64,000 bases of DNA. Origin: Heliorestis acidaminivorans. GTDB lineage: Bacteria > Bacillota > Desulfitobacteriia > Heliobacteriales > Heliobacteriaceae. A program made the translations under genes and the position numbers. Shown here in pieces: positions 42,009-50,654 of this stretch (positions are counted from its first letter, which is position 1; the number at the start of each line of letters is the position of its first letter). The notes under the pieces are model-generated. The model did no database searches. It was given only the letters and a program-made list of their open reading frames with translations, and was not told where the DNA came from. Location: the NCBI RefSeq assembly GCF_008933955.1, contig NZ_WBXO01000001.1, positions 124,001 to 188,000 of the forward strand, read 5' to 3'.

Positions 42009-42965
42009 TTAATTTCTAATGATAATAAAAATTAGGTAAAAAACATAGGCAATAACCAGAAAGAATCCTTCGAGCTTTCCAATTTCATAGTCTGTTCTTG
42101 AAAAGATAAGTAGAGTTATGGTAAGAAATATCATAAATATAATATCTGCAATTATCTCACTATTAACAGCAAGTGGGTGAATGACAGCAGTAGTTCCCAG
42201 TACGAAGAAAATATTAAAGATGTTACTGCCCACTATGTTACCTAAAGCAATTTCACTTTCTTTCTTCAGTGCAGCAGTAGTAGAAGTTATTAATTCTGGC
42301 AATGACGTACCTATTGCTACTATTGTTAGACCAGCTAAAGTTTGACTCATTCCAAGAGCAAGTGCAATTGCAGTAGCATTCTTTACGACCAACTCTCCAC
42401 CAAGTATAATTCCGAAAAGACCACCCATAGTAAGTAAAATATTTTTCTTCCATGAAGTAGCCTTCTGTTCCTCACTTTCAACATTCATATTTTTCCGACT
42501 ATTTAAGGCAACTTCAAATACATAGTACAAGAAAATTGAAAAAAACAGTAAGATAATAAAGCCGTCTCCTCTTGTGAGAAGGTTTTCAGTAGTACCCTGA
42601 AGTGGTACATCACTAATCAATATCAGCAAAACGATAGTTGCCAACAAGGCAAAAGGGATTTCTTTTTTTATCGTTTCGCTTTGCACTTTTAAGGGATAAA
42701 TAAATGCAGCCACTCCCACAACTAATGATGTATTCAAGATATTACTTCCCACAACATTACCGAGGGCAACTCCAGTATTTTCTTCCAACGCGGCAATAAT
42801 ACTGATTGTTGCTTCAGGGGAGCTTGTTCCTAACGATACAATTGTTAAACCTATAATTATGGGAGAAACACGTAAAGCCCGTGCAATATTTGAAGAACCA
42901 TCAACAAATAAATCAGCGCCTTTGATTAATAAAACAAAGCCTAAGACTAATAAAATATAAGCCAC
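42009..42965 (-). CDS. Calcium/sodium antiporter (CaCA family, YrbG-like)
   Basis: 318 residues with about ten membrane helices in two inverted halves. The two alpha-repeats are clear: VSLGTSSPEATIS with GNVVGSNILN in the first half, VAIGTSLPELITS with GNIVGSNIFN in the second. The Glu of each GTSxPE motif coordinates Ca2+. It exchanges cytosolic Ca2+ (or another cation) for Na+ or H+ across the membrane. It is monocistronic. A GGTCAAAAAGTGG-type leader is seen, with a weak ribosome site. Confidence 0.9.
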   Translation of the reverse strand: MAYILLVLGFVLLIKGADLFVDGSSNIARALRVSPIIIGLTIVSLGTSSPEATISIIAALEENTGVALGNVVGSNILNTSLVVGVAAFIYPLKVQSETIKKEIPFALLATIVLLILISDVPLQGTTENLLTRGDGFIILLFFSIFLYYVFEVALNSRKNMNVESEEQKATSWKKNILLTMGGLFGIILGGELVVKNATAIALALGMSQTLAGLTIVAIGTSLPELITSTTAALKKESEIALGNIVGSNIFNIFFVLGTTAVIHPLAVNSEIIADIIFMIFLTITLLIFSRTDYEIGKLEGFFLVIAYVFYLIFIIIRN

Positions 42966-43203
42966 TTTTTGACCTCTCTATCTCTAAACTAATACCATTT
43001 TGCACTAATCCGGCAGGATATTATGCACAGTTTTTGTCTGTTAAACGTGCTAGACCATAAGCTTGACGAGCTAAAGACAGAAGCTTTAGACACCTGGTTA
43101 AATAAAAAGATATATCTTTAACTGCTGAAATATTTGTACGATTGTTGCGCAAATAAAAAAAAGCCAACGCTTTCAAGCATTGAACCCTTTATCTGGTTAT
43201 ATC
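42966..43203. other. Intergenic stretch, no gene found
   Basis: No reading frame with a ribosome site and no strong hairpin up to 43203. Probably holds the antiporter promoter. Confidence 0.3.
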
Positions 43204-43254
43204 GAGCAAAACAGTCCTGTCAAGCTTCTTGGAGCTGACAGGACTGTTTTGCTT
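43204..43254. terminator. Strong hairpin before the GMC operon
   Basis: Arms AGCAAAACAGTCCTGTCA and TGACAGGACTGTTTTGCT pair perfectly over 18 bp around a 14-base loop. It lies 130 bases upstream of 43387. There is no gene directly before it on the + strand. Confidence 0.7.
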
Positions 43255-43386
43255 ATTATTCTAGGATTCCATCTAGATGGAATTTAGTTGGCTAATAGAG
43301 GTTCAAGCAGTACAAACTAAGGTAGTCATAGCAATAGCTCATTAATATAACAAGAAATAATCAGCTAGAAAGGCGTCTAAAAGCAT

Positions 43387-43779
43387 ATGGAAATATATTA
43401 CGAGTTAATGCAAAGTATCCTGCACTCCTTTAAGTGGGTCCTCTGGACGCTTGCTACTTTTCTCTTCCACTATCGACAGAATTTCTATCATTGGAGTCTC
43501 TGGGTACCTGTGATAGGACTAATTATTTTGACTGTAAATCTACAAATCGCCGAGTTCTATGAAGCACCTGTGGTGCTAACTTCTCTATTTTTTGTTCTTC
43601 TTTTTGTGATTCTTACTCATCTCTGGGGCGCCTATTTGCATTTCATTGGCGTAGGAAAAAGAGTTGGTGGTCAAAATGTTAACAACCATATGGTTGGTCC
43701 ACCTGTTGTTCTCCCTTTGATTGTTGCAACAGTAGCTATCCTTGATTTGTTAAGATTATTGCAGGGAGATGGTCTCTAA
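43387..43779 (+). CDS. Small membrane protein of the GMC dehydrogenase operon
   Basis: 130 residues with three membrane helices (WSLWVPVIGLIILTVNL, VVLTSLFFVLLFVILTHLWG, VVLPLIVATVAILDLLRLL). No haem-binding CxxCH motif. Its stop is immediately followed by the ATG of the gluconate 2-dehydrogenase subunit 3-like gene, so the three genes are translationally close. It may anchor the enzyme to the membrane in place of a cytochrome subunit (inference). Family not recognised. Confidence 0.72.
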   Translation: MEIYYELMQSILHSFKWVLWTLATFLFHYRQNFYHWSLWVPVIGLIILTVNLQIAEFYEAPVVLTSLFFVLLFVILTHLWGAYLHFIGVGKRVGGQNVNNHMVGPPVVLPLIVATVAILDLLRLLQGDGL

Positions 43780-44388
43780 ATGTCACATTATAGCCATTAT
43801 CCCGATTACGATGTTCTTTCATTGATTAATGAATGGGATGACCATACCAAAGAAATTGTGCTTAAAAGGCTTGGACCTTTCCCAGAACCACAATTTTTAG
43901 AAGAGAAAGAAGTAAAAATGCTCCGTCTCATTGCCAAGCATCTTTGCTATGAAAATAGAGATGATATCATCGATTGGATTATATACTTTTTAGATCAGAG
44001 ACTAAAAAGCAATATTGGAGAGCATCAACGGAAATCTTCGCTTCCGCAAGAAAAGATTTTGATTCGAGAAGGCTTAAAAGCTACTGATGAAGCAACAGCA
44101 CAAAAGTATGGTAAAAATTTTATATCTGCTGAAATTAAAGAGCAATTTGAGATTCTTTCTTCTATGCAACAAGGTAAAGCTCCTATGATTCCCCGATGGG
44201 ATAGCATACTTCAGAAAGAGCTTTTCGATAAATTGCTCGATATTATGATTAGCGCCTATTATTCTCACCCGACCATCTGGTCTGAGATAGGCTACGGAGG
44301 TCCAGCTTATCCTAGAGGTTATTATAGAATAGAGCTTGGATGGACTGACCCATGGGAGCCTAGGAGACCTGGCGCAGATAAGAAGTAG
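43780..44388 (+). CDS. Gluconate 2-dehydrogenase subunit 3 family protein
   Basis: 202 residues. The pattern FLEEKEVKMLRLIAKHL, a long helical middle, and the C-terminal AYYSHPTIWSEIGYGGPAYP with GYYRIELGWTDPWEP match the gluconate 2-dehydrogenase gamma-subunit family, which partners GMC flavoproteins. No Tat signal is visible at the N-terminus, unlike many homologues, so a cytosolic-face enzyme is possible. It lies between the membrane subunit and the GMC gene. Confidence 0.85.
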   Translation: MSHYSHYPDYDVLSLINEWDDHTKEIVLKRLGPFPEPQFLEEKEVKMLRLIAKHLCYENRDDIIDWIIYFLDQRLKSNIGEHQRKSSLPQEKILIREGLKATDEATAQKYGKNFISAEIKEQFEILSSMQQGKAPMIPRWDSILQKELFDKLLDIMISAYYSHPTIWSEIGYGGPAYPRGYYRIELGWTDPWEPRRPGADKK

Positions 44389-44397
44389 GAGGTTTTG

Positions 44398-46029
44398 ATG
44401 GAGAATAAAGATCCTGTACAGCATAATTGTGATCATTACGACGGACATCGTTATAAGGATATGAAGCATCGAAAATATGGCGACAAAGAAGTCGATGTAT
44501 GCATTGTCGGTGTTGGTGCATCTGGTGGCGTACTTGTTTATGAATTAAGCAAAGCGGGACTTGATGTAGTTGCCATAGAAGCAGGTCCTTTCTGGAATCC
44601 ACAAAGTGATTTTGCTAGTGATGAGTTGCATAGCTATTCCTTAGCTTGGCAAGATACTCGACTTTCTGATGGCAAAGATGCTATTAAGTTTGGCCACAAC
44701 AATTCAGGTCGAGGCGTAGGTGGCGGAACTGTTCACTTTACTGCTGTTTTTTATCGCTTTCATGAAAATGATTTTCGTGTTAAATCAACTGATGGCGTTG
44801 CCGAAGATTGGCCCATTAGTTACTATGATCTTGAGCCCTATTACCAAAAAATCGAGAATGATATTAAAGTTTCAGGCCCTAAAGAGCTTCCCTGGGGGAC
44901 TTTTCGTGGTCCCTATCCTTACCCAGTACGAGAGCCCATCAGTGCTAATTCCCAGATCTTCCGTGAAGGCTGTGAGATCTTAGGAGTTCGTAGCAGTGTT
45001 GTTCCTCTTGCTATCTTATCTGCTCCTTATGATGGACGACCACCTTGTACTAATCGAGGTTTTTGTAATGAAGGTTGTATGCCCAACGCCAAATTTACAA
45101 CCCTAATTCAGCATGTGCCAAAAGCGATTCAGCATGGAGCAGAAATTCTAACTGATTCTATGGTTACTCGTCTTCTCACTGATAAAAATGGTAAAGTAAC
45201 AGCTGTTGAGTTCGTTCATGATGGACAATTATATCGACAAAAGGCTAAAGTTGTCATCGTTTCTGCCTTTTCTGTTGAAAGCCCCAGACTTTTACTTAAC
45301 TCAGCTACTTCTCAATACCCTTATGGTCTCGCTAATCGTAGTGGTCTCGTTGGAAAAAATCTGATGGTCCATAGCGGACACGATGTTTTTGCCAAATTCA
45401 ATGAAGAGATTCGCCTTTACAAAGGCACGCCAGTAATGGCTTATACGCAGGAGTTTTACGCTAGTGAGCCTTCTAGAGGCTTTGTTAGAGGCTATACTCT
45501 CAATGCTCATGGCAATCGTCCTGTTGCTTTAGCCAAAAACCTAGCTGTTGATGGAGGGTACTGGGGTAAGGGATTACGTGATGTTATGTTAGACTTTAAC
45601 TTTTATGCACAAGTATCGCTCGTGGGAGAAGTTCTCCCACGAGAAGATAATTTCATCTCTTTAAGTAATGAAAAAGATGAGTATGGCCTTCCTAGACCTT
45701 TAATTAACTTTAGTTACTCTGAAAATGACAATAAATTGATCAAAGATGCTGTTCAAAAAGCTAATGATATCTTATCAGCTCGAGGTGGTAAGCCTGCCTT
45801 TGTCATTCCTGATTCAGGTCATGTCATGGGTACTTGTCGCATGGGCCTTGATCCTGAAAAGTCCGTAGTTAATAGCTTTTGTCAAAGCCATGACATACCA
45901 AATCTGTTTATCTGTGATTCCAGTGTCTTTGTCACATCTAGCGGTTGTAATCCCACAGAAACAGTAATGGCTATAGCCGCTAGAACGGCCGATTATCTAA
46001 TCGATAAGATGAGACAGGGGCCTATCTGA
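44398..46029 (+). CDS. GMC-family FAD-dependent oxidoreductase
   Basis: 543 residues from ATG 44398, AGGAGG five bases upstream; a TTG directly in front is poorly spaced. N-terminal FAD-binding VDVCIVGVGASGGVLVYELS, then GRGVGGGTVHFTAVFYRFH and a Cys-rich PPCTNRGFCNEGCMPNAK. The C-terminus carries HVMGTCRMG and SSGCNPTETVMAIAARTADY, with the His and Asn of the GMC active site. It is similar to the large subunit of membrane gluconate or sorbitol dehydrogenases; the polyol or sugar-acid substrate is unknown. Electrons probably pass to the quinone pool through the small subunits. Confidence 0.9.
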   Translation: MENKDPVQHNCDHYDGHRYKDMKHRKYGDKEVDVCIVGVGASGGVLVYELSKAGLDVVAIEAGPFWNPQSDFASDELHSYSLAWQDTRLSDGKDAIKFGHNNSGRGVGGGTVHFTAVFYRFHENDFRVKSTDGVAEDWPISYYDLEPYYQKIENDIKVSGPKELPWGTFRGPYPYPVREPISANSQIFREGCEILGVRSSVVPLAILSAPYDGRPPCTNRGFCNEGCMPNAKFTTLIQHVPKAIQHGAEILTDSMVTRLLTDKNGKVTAVEFVHDGQLYRQKAKVVIVSAFSVESPRLLLNSATSQYPYGLANRSGLVGKNLMVHSGHDVFAKFNEEIRLYKGTPVMAYTQEFYASEPSRGFVRGYTLNAHGNRPVALAKNLAVDGGYWGKGLRDVMLDFNFYAQVSLVGEVLPREDNFISLSNEKDEYGLPRPLINFSYSENDNKLIKDAVQKANDILSARGGKPAFVIPDSGHVMGTCRMGLDPEKSVVNSFCQSHDIPNLFICDSSVFVTSSGCNPTETVMAIAARTADYLIDKMRQGPI

Positions 46030-46034
46030 TCTCT

Positions 46035-46502
46035 TCAAGAAAAACACCGCTCTATCTCTTTGAGAAAAATCTCACTACGATAAGGTTCTGGTAAAGAAGC
46101 CCCTCCTCTTTTAAGCTCCTCAGCATATTCCATCGTTGTTGGACATTTTTCTGTAGAAATGTGCTCTGGAGTAGCCTGGTACATCATGACATCTTCAAAA
46201 ACTTGCTTTCCAACATTTACGGTAACAAACTCTTTTCTGTAATGTTCTGGAAAATTTTCTCGAATGTCTAAGTATCTATGACCTATCTCTGATATCTGAT
46301 ATAAGATTCCATAGACGTGGCTACTATGATCTTTTTCCACGTTGGCCCAGACATTTTGACCAGTGCTACTTAGTTTATTCATACGAAAACGCCAACCATC
46401 GATGCGACCAATACCGATAACTTCAAATTCCTGCAAGACTTCATGACGTTTCAAACGCTTTTTATCCATACAAGAGCCATAAGCAAAATAGAAAATGCTC
46501 AT
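46035..46502 (-). CDS. Gamma-glutamylcyclotransferase-like protein
   Basis: 155 residues. The substrate loop FYFAYGSCMD near the N-terminus and the later VYGILYQISEIGHRYLD with REN give the gamma-glutamylcyclotransferase (GGCT/AIG2) fold, with a Glu in the position expected for catalysis. These enzymes release 5-oxoproline from gamma-glutamyl peptides, though many bacterial members are of unknown substrate. It is convergent with the GMC gene, only five bases apart. Confidence 0.85.
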   Translation of the reverse strand: MSIFYFAYGSCMDKKRLKRHEVLQEFEVIGIGRIDGWRFRMNKLSSTGQNVWANVEKDHSSHVYGILYQISEIGHRYLDIRENFPEHYRKEFVTVNVGKQVFEDVMMYQATPEHISTEKCPTTMEYAEELKRGGASLPEPYRSEIFLKEIERCFS

Positions 46503-46531
46503 TTTTCTCTACTACTCTCCTTTCTTGACAT

Positions 46532-46562
46532 GCTCCCCTCGGTTAAAGCCGGGGACTCGGCT
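46532..46562. repeat. IS200/IS605-like end hairpin remnant
   Basis: GACATGCTCCCCTCGG, then TTAAAGCCGGGGACTCGG folds into a GC-rich hairpin. It resembles, from memory, the ends of IS605/IS1341-type TnpB elements. No tnpA or tnpB is near. Confidence 0.35.
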
Positions 46563-46576
46563 AGGCCACGGTAAAA

Positions 46577-46624
46577 AAAACTCCTGAATCAACAATAAGT
46601 AAAAAGTTTTGATTCAGGAGCTTC
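46577..46624 (-). terminator. Terminator of the stalk-domain gene at 46659
   Basis: Arms CTCCTGAATCAA and TTGATTCAGGAG, with A-tract on the left that gives a T-tract on the minus strand. Confidence 0.8.
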
Positions 46625-46658
46625 CTTATTCTCTTATCTAAGAGTCATTTTAAGCATC

Positions 46659-47660
46659 TTACCTTTGAGGCTCATCATTATTGATGACAATTTGACCTTC
46701 AAAGAAATAAGCATTATTCATAGGGACAATATCTCTAAAGAAATGCAAAGGCACATAGGTAGTACCATCTGTTAAAACGGGCGCTGTTCCTAACTGCTTA
46801 GAAACTCCTGTTACATTAGTATAAGAATCTTTTCCTATCTGCAAGTATATGTCGTTCCCAATTACAATACTTTGCTCTTTTTCATCCCAAGTTAGGGAAA
46901 ATCCAAGTGCTTCAGTTATTGAACGAAGAGGCACCATAAGGGTTCCCTTTTCATCAGCATAGGGAGATGCAGTTATTATTTCTTGATTATTTATCATGTA
47001 TTCAACATTGGAAAAGTCTATTACAATCGTATCTTCACTAGGGGGTAACTCCTTTTCAAATAAAACGATTACTTTCGTAGGCGTGGTTAGGGCTGGTATA
47101 CTATCAGTCGAAATATCATAAAAAACGGCTAGTGCTTTATCTGTAAGCTTACCTTTATAGGAGGTACCATTAGGTAATAGTATCTCCGTTTCGTCAGTTA
47201 TATTAATACTTAACTCTTGATCTTCACTTAACAAGTTAGCATCAAAAAAATCAACTTTAAAATTAGATTCCAGTGTATCTACCACAATCAATTCAGTTGG
47301 GTATTGGGGAGGATAGATCATGATGATTGGCATATTCCTATCATAGTATCCAGTTACAATATCTCCCACTTCGATATTTTCTTTACCTGCCACATAAGTG
47401 TTGGGAGAAATGATCAGATGAGCTTCCCGATCCTGATCATTTTCAAGTAAAATTTTTATTGATCCCTCTACATGAAAGTCATCAATTTCTTTTACCTTCC
47501 CTGTAAATGTACCTATGGCAGAAACTTCTCTTTCAGTGTCAGCTTGGACAGTTCTGTTTTCCTTTAATACATAATTGGCACCAGCAATACTTGGTGTTGT
47601 TATTAAAGTAACAGCTAAGGCAGTAGCTATAGTACCTGCAATAAGTTTATTGGAAATCAT
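46659..47660 (-). CDS. Secreted protein with C-terminal copper-amine-oxidase-type stalk domain
   Basis: 333 residues. Signal peptide LIAGTIATALAVTLITTPSIAGA. The middle (~45-215) is a beta-rich region (FTGKVKEIDDFHVEGSIKI, then VGDIVTGYYDRNMPIIMI). The C-terminal ~220-330 is a Cu_amine_oxidN1 stalk: GTLMVPLRSITEALGFSLTW, then SIVIGNDIYLQIG and GTTYVPLHFFRDI. The domain order is the reverse of the 33604-34224 protein. Probably cell-wall or extracellular; role unknown. Confidence 0.85.
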   Translation of the reverse strand: MISNKLIAGTIATALAVTLITTPSIAGANYVLKENRTVQADTEREVSAIGTFTGKVKEIDDFHVEGSIKILLENDQDREAHLIISPNTYVAGKENIEVGDIVTGYYDRNMPIIMIYPPQYPTELIVVDTLESNFKVDFFDANLLSEDQELSINITDETEILLPNGTSYKGKLTDKALAVFYDISTDSIPALTTPTKVIVLFEKELPPSEDTIVIDFSNVEYMINNQEIITASPYADEKGTLMVPLRSITEALGFSLTWDEKEQSIVIGNDIYLQIGKDSYTNVTGVSKQLGTAPVLTDGTTYVPLHFFRDIVPMNNAYFFEGQIVINNDEPQR

Positions 47661-47766
47661 ATTAGATCTCTCCCTTTTTGTCTTTATTATAATATATTAG
47701 ACAACAGTGAGCATAAAAAAGTTTCTACAGAATTTCTATTATGTACAAATCTTCTCAATAGCTTTC

Positions 47767-47800
47767 AAAAAAAGAATCTGCATAAACTATGCAGATTCTC
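47767..47800. terminator. Terminator of the small membrane protein gene
   Basis: Arms AGAATCTGCATA and TATGCAGATTCT with a 3-base loop, and an A-tract on the left (T-tract on the minus strand). Confidence 0.8.
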
Positions 47801-47852
47801 AGGTATGACCACTTAATAAAAACTCTAAAGACTTAGCGAAAATGCAAGCTTG

Positions 47853-48008
47853 TTACTTCTCACCTAAGAAAAGAGAAGGCAACATTAGAAAAGGAAAAAC
47901 CAAGAGAAAGGATCTATTATCCATCATGGAATTGACAGTACCTTGTGTATAGACGAAAAAAGACAGTAAAGAAAAAATAACAAAAAGGTACAGTACGATT
48001 CTTTTCAC
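47853..48008 (-). CDS. Small membrane protein, 51 residues
   Basis: The frame is open from 48041, but AAGGAGGGGG lies inside it, five bases before GTG 48008. The product is therefore 51 residues with two membrane helices (IVLYLFVIFSLLSFFVY and SFLLVFPFLMLPSLFLG). No family recognised. It has its own terminator. Confidence 0.6.
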   Translation of the reverse strand: MKRIVLYLFVIFSLLSFFVYTQGTVNSMMDNRSFLLVFPFLMLPSLFLGEK

Positions 48009-48440
48009 TTTTGCCCCCTCCTTCATAGAACTTTGTGTCATTTACCTTTTTTTAAGAATTTGTGACCTTAATAAGTAAAGTTAAAGTTACAAGCTTACTG
48101 AAAATGTCTTTTTGAACAATTCTAAATGTTCTGACTTCTAAGCACCTGAAATGGCACAGGAAGCCCCCGTTGACACCTCCCCATAAAACATATTCTGTAT
48201 ATAATGAGTTCAGAAATAATTATCTATAGAGTTGCCCTTTTTGTCAATATATTTTGAATCGTCTGACAATGTTCCATCCCTTAAAGTTTTATCTACTTTT
48301 TTTATTTCAACTAAAAAAAGTATTTTCTTAGTTGCTTTTGCTTATAAGTTTAATTTAAATCCACCTAATGCTTGTAAAAGAACGTATTGGTTGAAATTTT
48401 TGGCAATGATGTTAAGTTGCCTTCATCAGATCAAATAATA
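48009..48440. other. Intergenic stretch, no gene found
   Basis: AT-rich. A TTGACA near 48170 and a TATAAT near 48200 are about 24 bp apart, too far for a standard promoter. A + strand frame at 48232-48438 lacks a ribosome site and protein-like composition. Confidence 0.3.
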
Positions 48441-48481
48441 AAATAACCCTTATAGGATCTAGATCCCATAAGGGTTATTGG
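48441..48481. terminator. Terminator of the nitroreductase gene
   Basis: Arms AATAACCCTTAT and ATAAGGGTTATT with an inner GGATCTAGATCC palindrome, 20 bases past the stop. Confidence 0.8.
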
Positions 48482-48502
48482 GTATGAAAATAGCTATATC
48501 AA

Positions 48503-49021
48503 TTAATAAGTTTCTTTATGAATTTTTTGGTAAAGTAACTTCTCTTCTTCATAGGGCTTTTTCTCTTCTGCCGGATAACCTAGGGCTATAATTGATTCCA
48601 CATGATATTTTTCTGGTATCCCTAAATTTTGCTTAATATATTCTTCTGCTTTCACATTGTCAGAGTGAAATCTTTCTCTTACTTGAATCCAACAAGAACC
48701 TAGCCCTAAGGTTTGTGCCGTTAGTTGTATAATAATTGAAGCAATAGAGGCATCTTCTATCCACACATCACAAGCTTCTGGGTCAGCTATAACTACTATC
48801 CCTAAGGGAGCACCTGCTAAAAATTGAGCACTATGTTCTCTACATTTAGCAAGCTTTCTTAACATCTCTTGGTCCGTAACTACGACAAATTCCCAAGGCC
48901 TCTTAGACCTTGAAGATGGAGCTAAGAGAGCCGCCTTCATCACAAGATCTACTTTCTCTTCTTCTACTTTTTTATCTTGATATTTTCTAATACTTCTTCG
49001 CGATTTTAATAAGTCTAACAC
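48503..49021 (-). CDS. Nitroreductase family FMN protein
   Basis: 172 residues. N-terminal LLKSRRSIRKYQDKKVEEE binds FMN phosphate. AALLAPSSRSKRPWEFVVV and the C-terminal GYPAEEKKPYEEEKL are typical of the short nitroreductases of clostridia. The natural substrate is unknown; such enzymes reduce nitro compounds, quinones or flavins with NAD(P)H. Monocistronic, with AAAGGAGAAG before ATG 49021. Confidence 0.9.
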   Translation of the reverse strand: MLDLLKSRRSIRKYQDKKVEEEKVDLVMKAALLAPSSRSKRPWEFVVVTDQEMLRKLAKCREHSAQFLAGAPLGIVVIADPEACDVWIEDASIASIIIQLTAQTLGLGSCWIQVRERFHSDNVKAEEYIKQNLGIPEKYHVESIIALGYPAEEKKPYEEEKLLYQKIHKETY

Positions 49022-49174
49022 TACACTTCTCCTTTCTATTTTCTCTATCTTATCCTACTATGTCTTCTTATATCAGAAAACGTTTTTCCGGAAACGACCA
49101 CCACTTTCTCCTCTGATCTTCACGGTGGAGGTCCTACTTTCTTCACCAGTTGTTGATGTAGCTAAAAAAATGTG

Positions 49175-49957
49175 CTAAAAAAAATCGACTTCTCCTGATT
49201 CCAAGTGGTACTTTGCGCCGACGATTGATAATTTCCCTTGATTGATTAAGGTGGATAATTGAGGATTCTGCTTAATTTTCTCTACCATTATTGCTACATT
49301 TTTATCTGTGACAGCTTCATAAAGTGGAGCATCTTGAGTTGCTTCCTTTTTCACTTCTTGTACTGATGGTTGAATTAATGAAAGCAATTTGTTCATGTTG
49401 CTATCATTAGGATTATCGATGGCATCACAACAATTGTCGACAGCCGCTTTAACAGCACCACAGCTTTCATGTCCTAGTACAACTACTAGGGGACTATGTA
49501 GTTGCTCTACGGCATATTCCACACTAGCCATGGCTACAGCATCAATTACGTTGCCAGCTACTCTAACGACAAAAAGATCACCAAAAGCTTGATCAAAGAT
49601 TAGTTCTGGTGGCACTCTCGAGTCTGAACAGCCAACGATGACAGCAAAAGGCTTTTGCCCTTCTTCTTTTAGCACTTGTCGATACTCTTGGTTAATCTCT
49701 TTTCCTGCTAGCTTTTGTTCTATATAGCGCTTATTACCTTCTAGTAGTTGTTGCATTGACTCTTCTACAGATAAAGTTACTTCTGAAGTTGTCGCTGATT
49801 GTGTTGAATTTTTCGTACTCCATGCTTTCTCTACAGCTTTTTCATCTTCTGATAAAACTGAGTATACTATAAAAACACCAATTAGAACCAGTCCAACAAT
49901 ACTGTAAGCTGTATACTTTTGCCATGAACGAGGTTTTTGCCAGAAGAAAAACTTCAT
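49175..49957 (-). CDS. Membrane-anchored beta-class carbonic anhydrase
   Basis: 260 residues. An N-terminal signal-anchor (YSIVGLVLIGVFIVYSVL) is followed by a short linker and a beta-carbonic anhydrase domain. Zinc ligands are in VGCSDSRVPPE (Cys, with the Asp-Arg dyad) and LGHESCGAVKAA (His and Cys). It interconverts CO2 and bicarbonate, here on the outer face of the membrane, which is less common than the cytosolic form. Monocistronic. Confidence 0.92.
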   Translation of the reverse strand: MKFFFWQKPRSWQKYTAYSIVGLVLIGVFIVYSVLSEDEKAVEKAWSTKNSTQSATTSEVTLSVEESMQQLLEGNKRYIEQKLAGKEINQEYRQVLKEEGQKPFAVIVGCSDSRVPPELIFDQAFGDLFVVRVAGNVIDAVAMASVEYAVEQLHSPLVVVLGHESCGAVKAAVDNCCDAIDNPNDSNMNKLLSLIQPSVQEVKKEATQDAPLYEAVTDKNVAIMVEKIKQNPQLSTLINQGKLSIVGAKYHLESGEVDFF

Positions 49958-50064
49958 AATAGTTTAGCCCTCCTTAACTAAATTAACATAGCGAAATAGT
50001 GAAAACTATTTACTGCTTCATAAAAAACTATGAAGGTTATAGAAAGAATTATGTGATGAATAAT

Positions 50065-50102
50065 CAAAGCCGCTTAGACATTTTTTTGTCTAAGCGGCTT
50101 TG
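50065..50102 (-). terminator. Terminator of the five-gene Hsp70/HerA operon
   Basis: Arms AAAGCCGCTTAGACA and TGTCTAAGCGGCTTT, directly past the last gene. Its core CCGCTTAGACA is shared with the terminator at 58241-58277. Confidence 0.85.
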
Positions 50103-50105
50103 GAA

Positions 50106-50654
50106 TTAAGCCTTTTTATTAAAGTAGCGATATAAGATTCCTTCCTCTAAGTTACTGTTATCTTCTATGGCAGAGTGATAAGGTAAGGCTTCCTTGAGCT
50201 TCTCAGTCTTGCTAATAGAAACTTGAGAGAAATAATCGTAAGGCATAAAGATACGGATTGATTTGATTGAAAAGAAGGAGTAAGGATTATGCTTATCTAG
50301 GGCCTCTTCATCTTCATTGTTTTCTTCCCCATATATTAGCCGATGCTGAATGTGGGGGTAACAATTCGAGATACTGTTTTGTATGTTTTGTAGTGTCCAA
50401 TTGGTCTGCATACCAAAATCTATTTTTCCCTCTGCAAAAGTGAATTTTTCACAGTCTCCAGCTACACAAATATCCATACATTGCAGTTCATAAATATAAG
50501 ACATAGAACCTATCCACCAGTCCCATAGTTTATCAATGCTTTGAGGGGTAAAATTTTCATAGGTAGAAATTTTTCTCAATGAATGATTCTCGTAGAGATA
50601 GGCATCTACTTGCCGATTTGCTATGTAAAACAAAGACCTCAAAGATTCTTTCAT
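50106..50654 (-). CDS. Hypothetical protein, last gene of the Hsp70/HerA operon
   Basis: 182 residues, soluble, acidic. It contains DKLWDWWIGSMSYIYELQCM, then FAEGKIDFGMQTNWTL and SFFSIKSIRIFMPYDYF. No family recognised. Its ATG overlaps the stop of the preceding gene (ATGA at 50651-50654), so translation is coupled. It could be an adaptor, inhibitor or structural partner of the preceding protein. Confidence 0.7.
   Translation of the reverse strand: MKESLRSLFYIANRQVDAYLYENHSLRKISTYENFTPQSIDKLWDWWIGSMSYIYELQCMDICVAGDCEKFTFAEGKIDFGMQTNWTLQNIQNSISNCYPHIQHRLIYGEENNEDEEALDKHNPYSFFSIKSIRIFMPYDYFSQVSISKTEKLKEALPYHSAIEDNSNLEEGILYRYFNKKA

Noticed and set aside
48165-48206. Promoter from TTGACA and TATAAT
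   Set aside because: The spacing is about 24 bp, and no gene follows on that strand.
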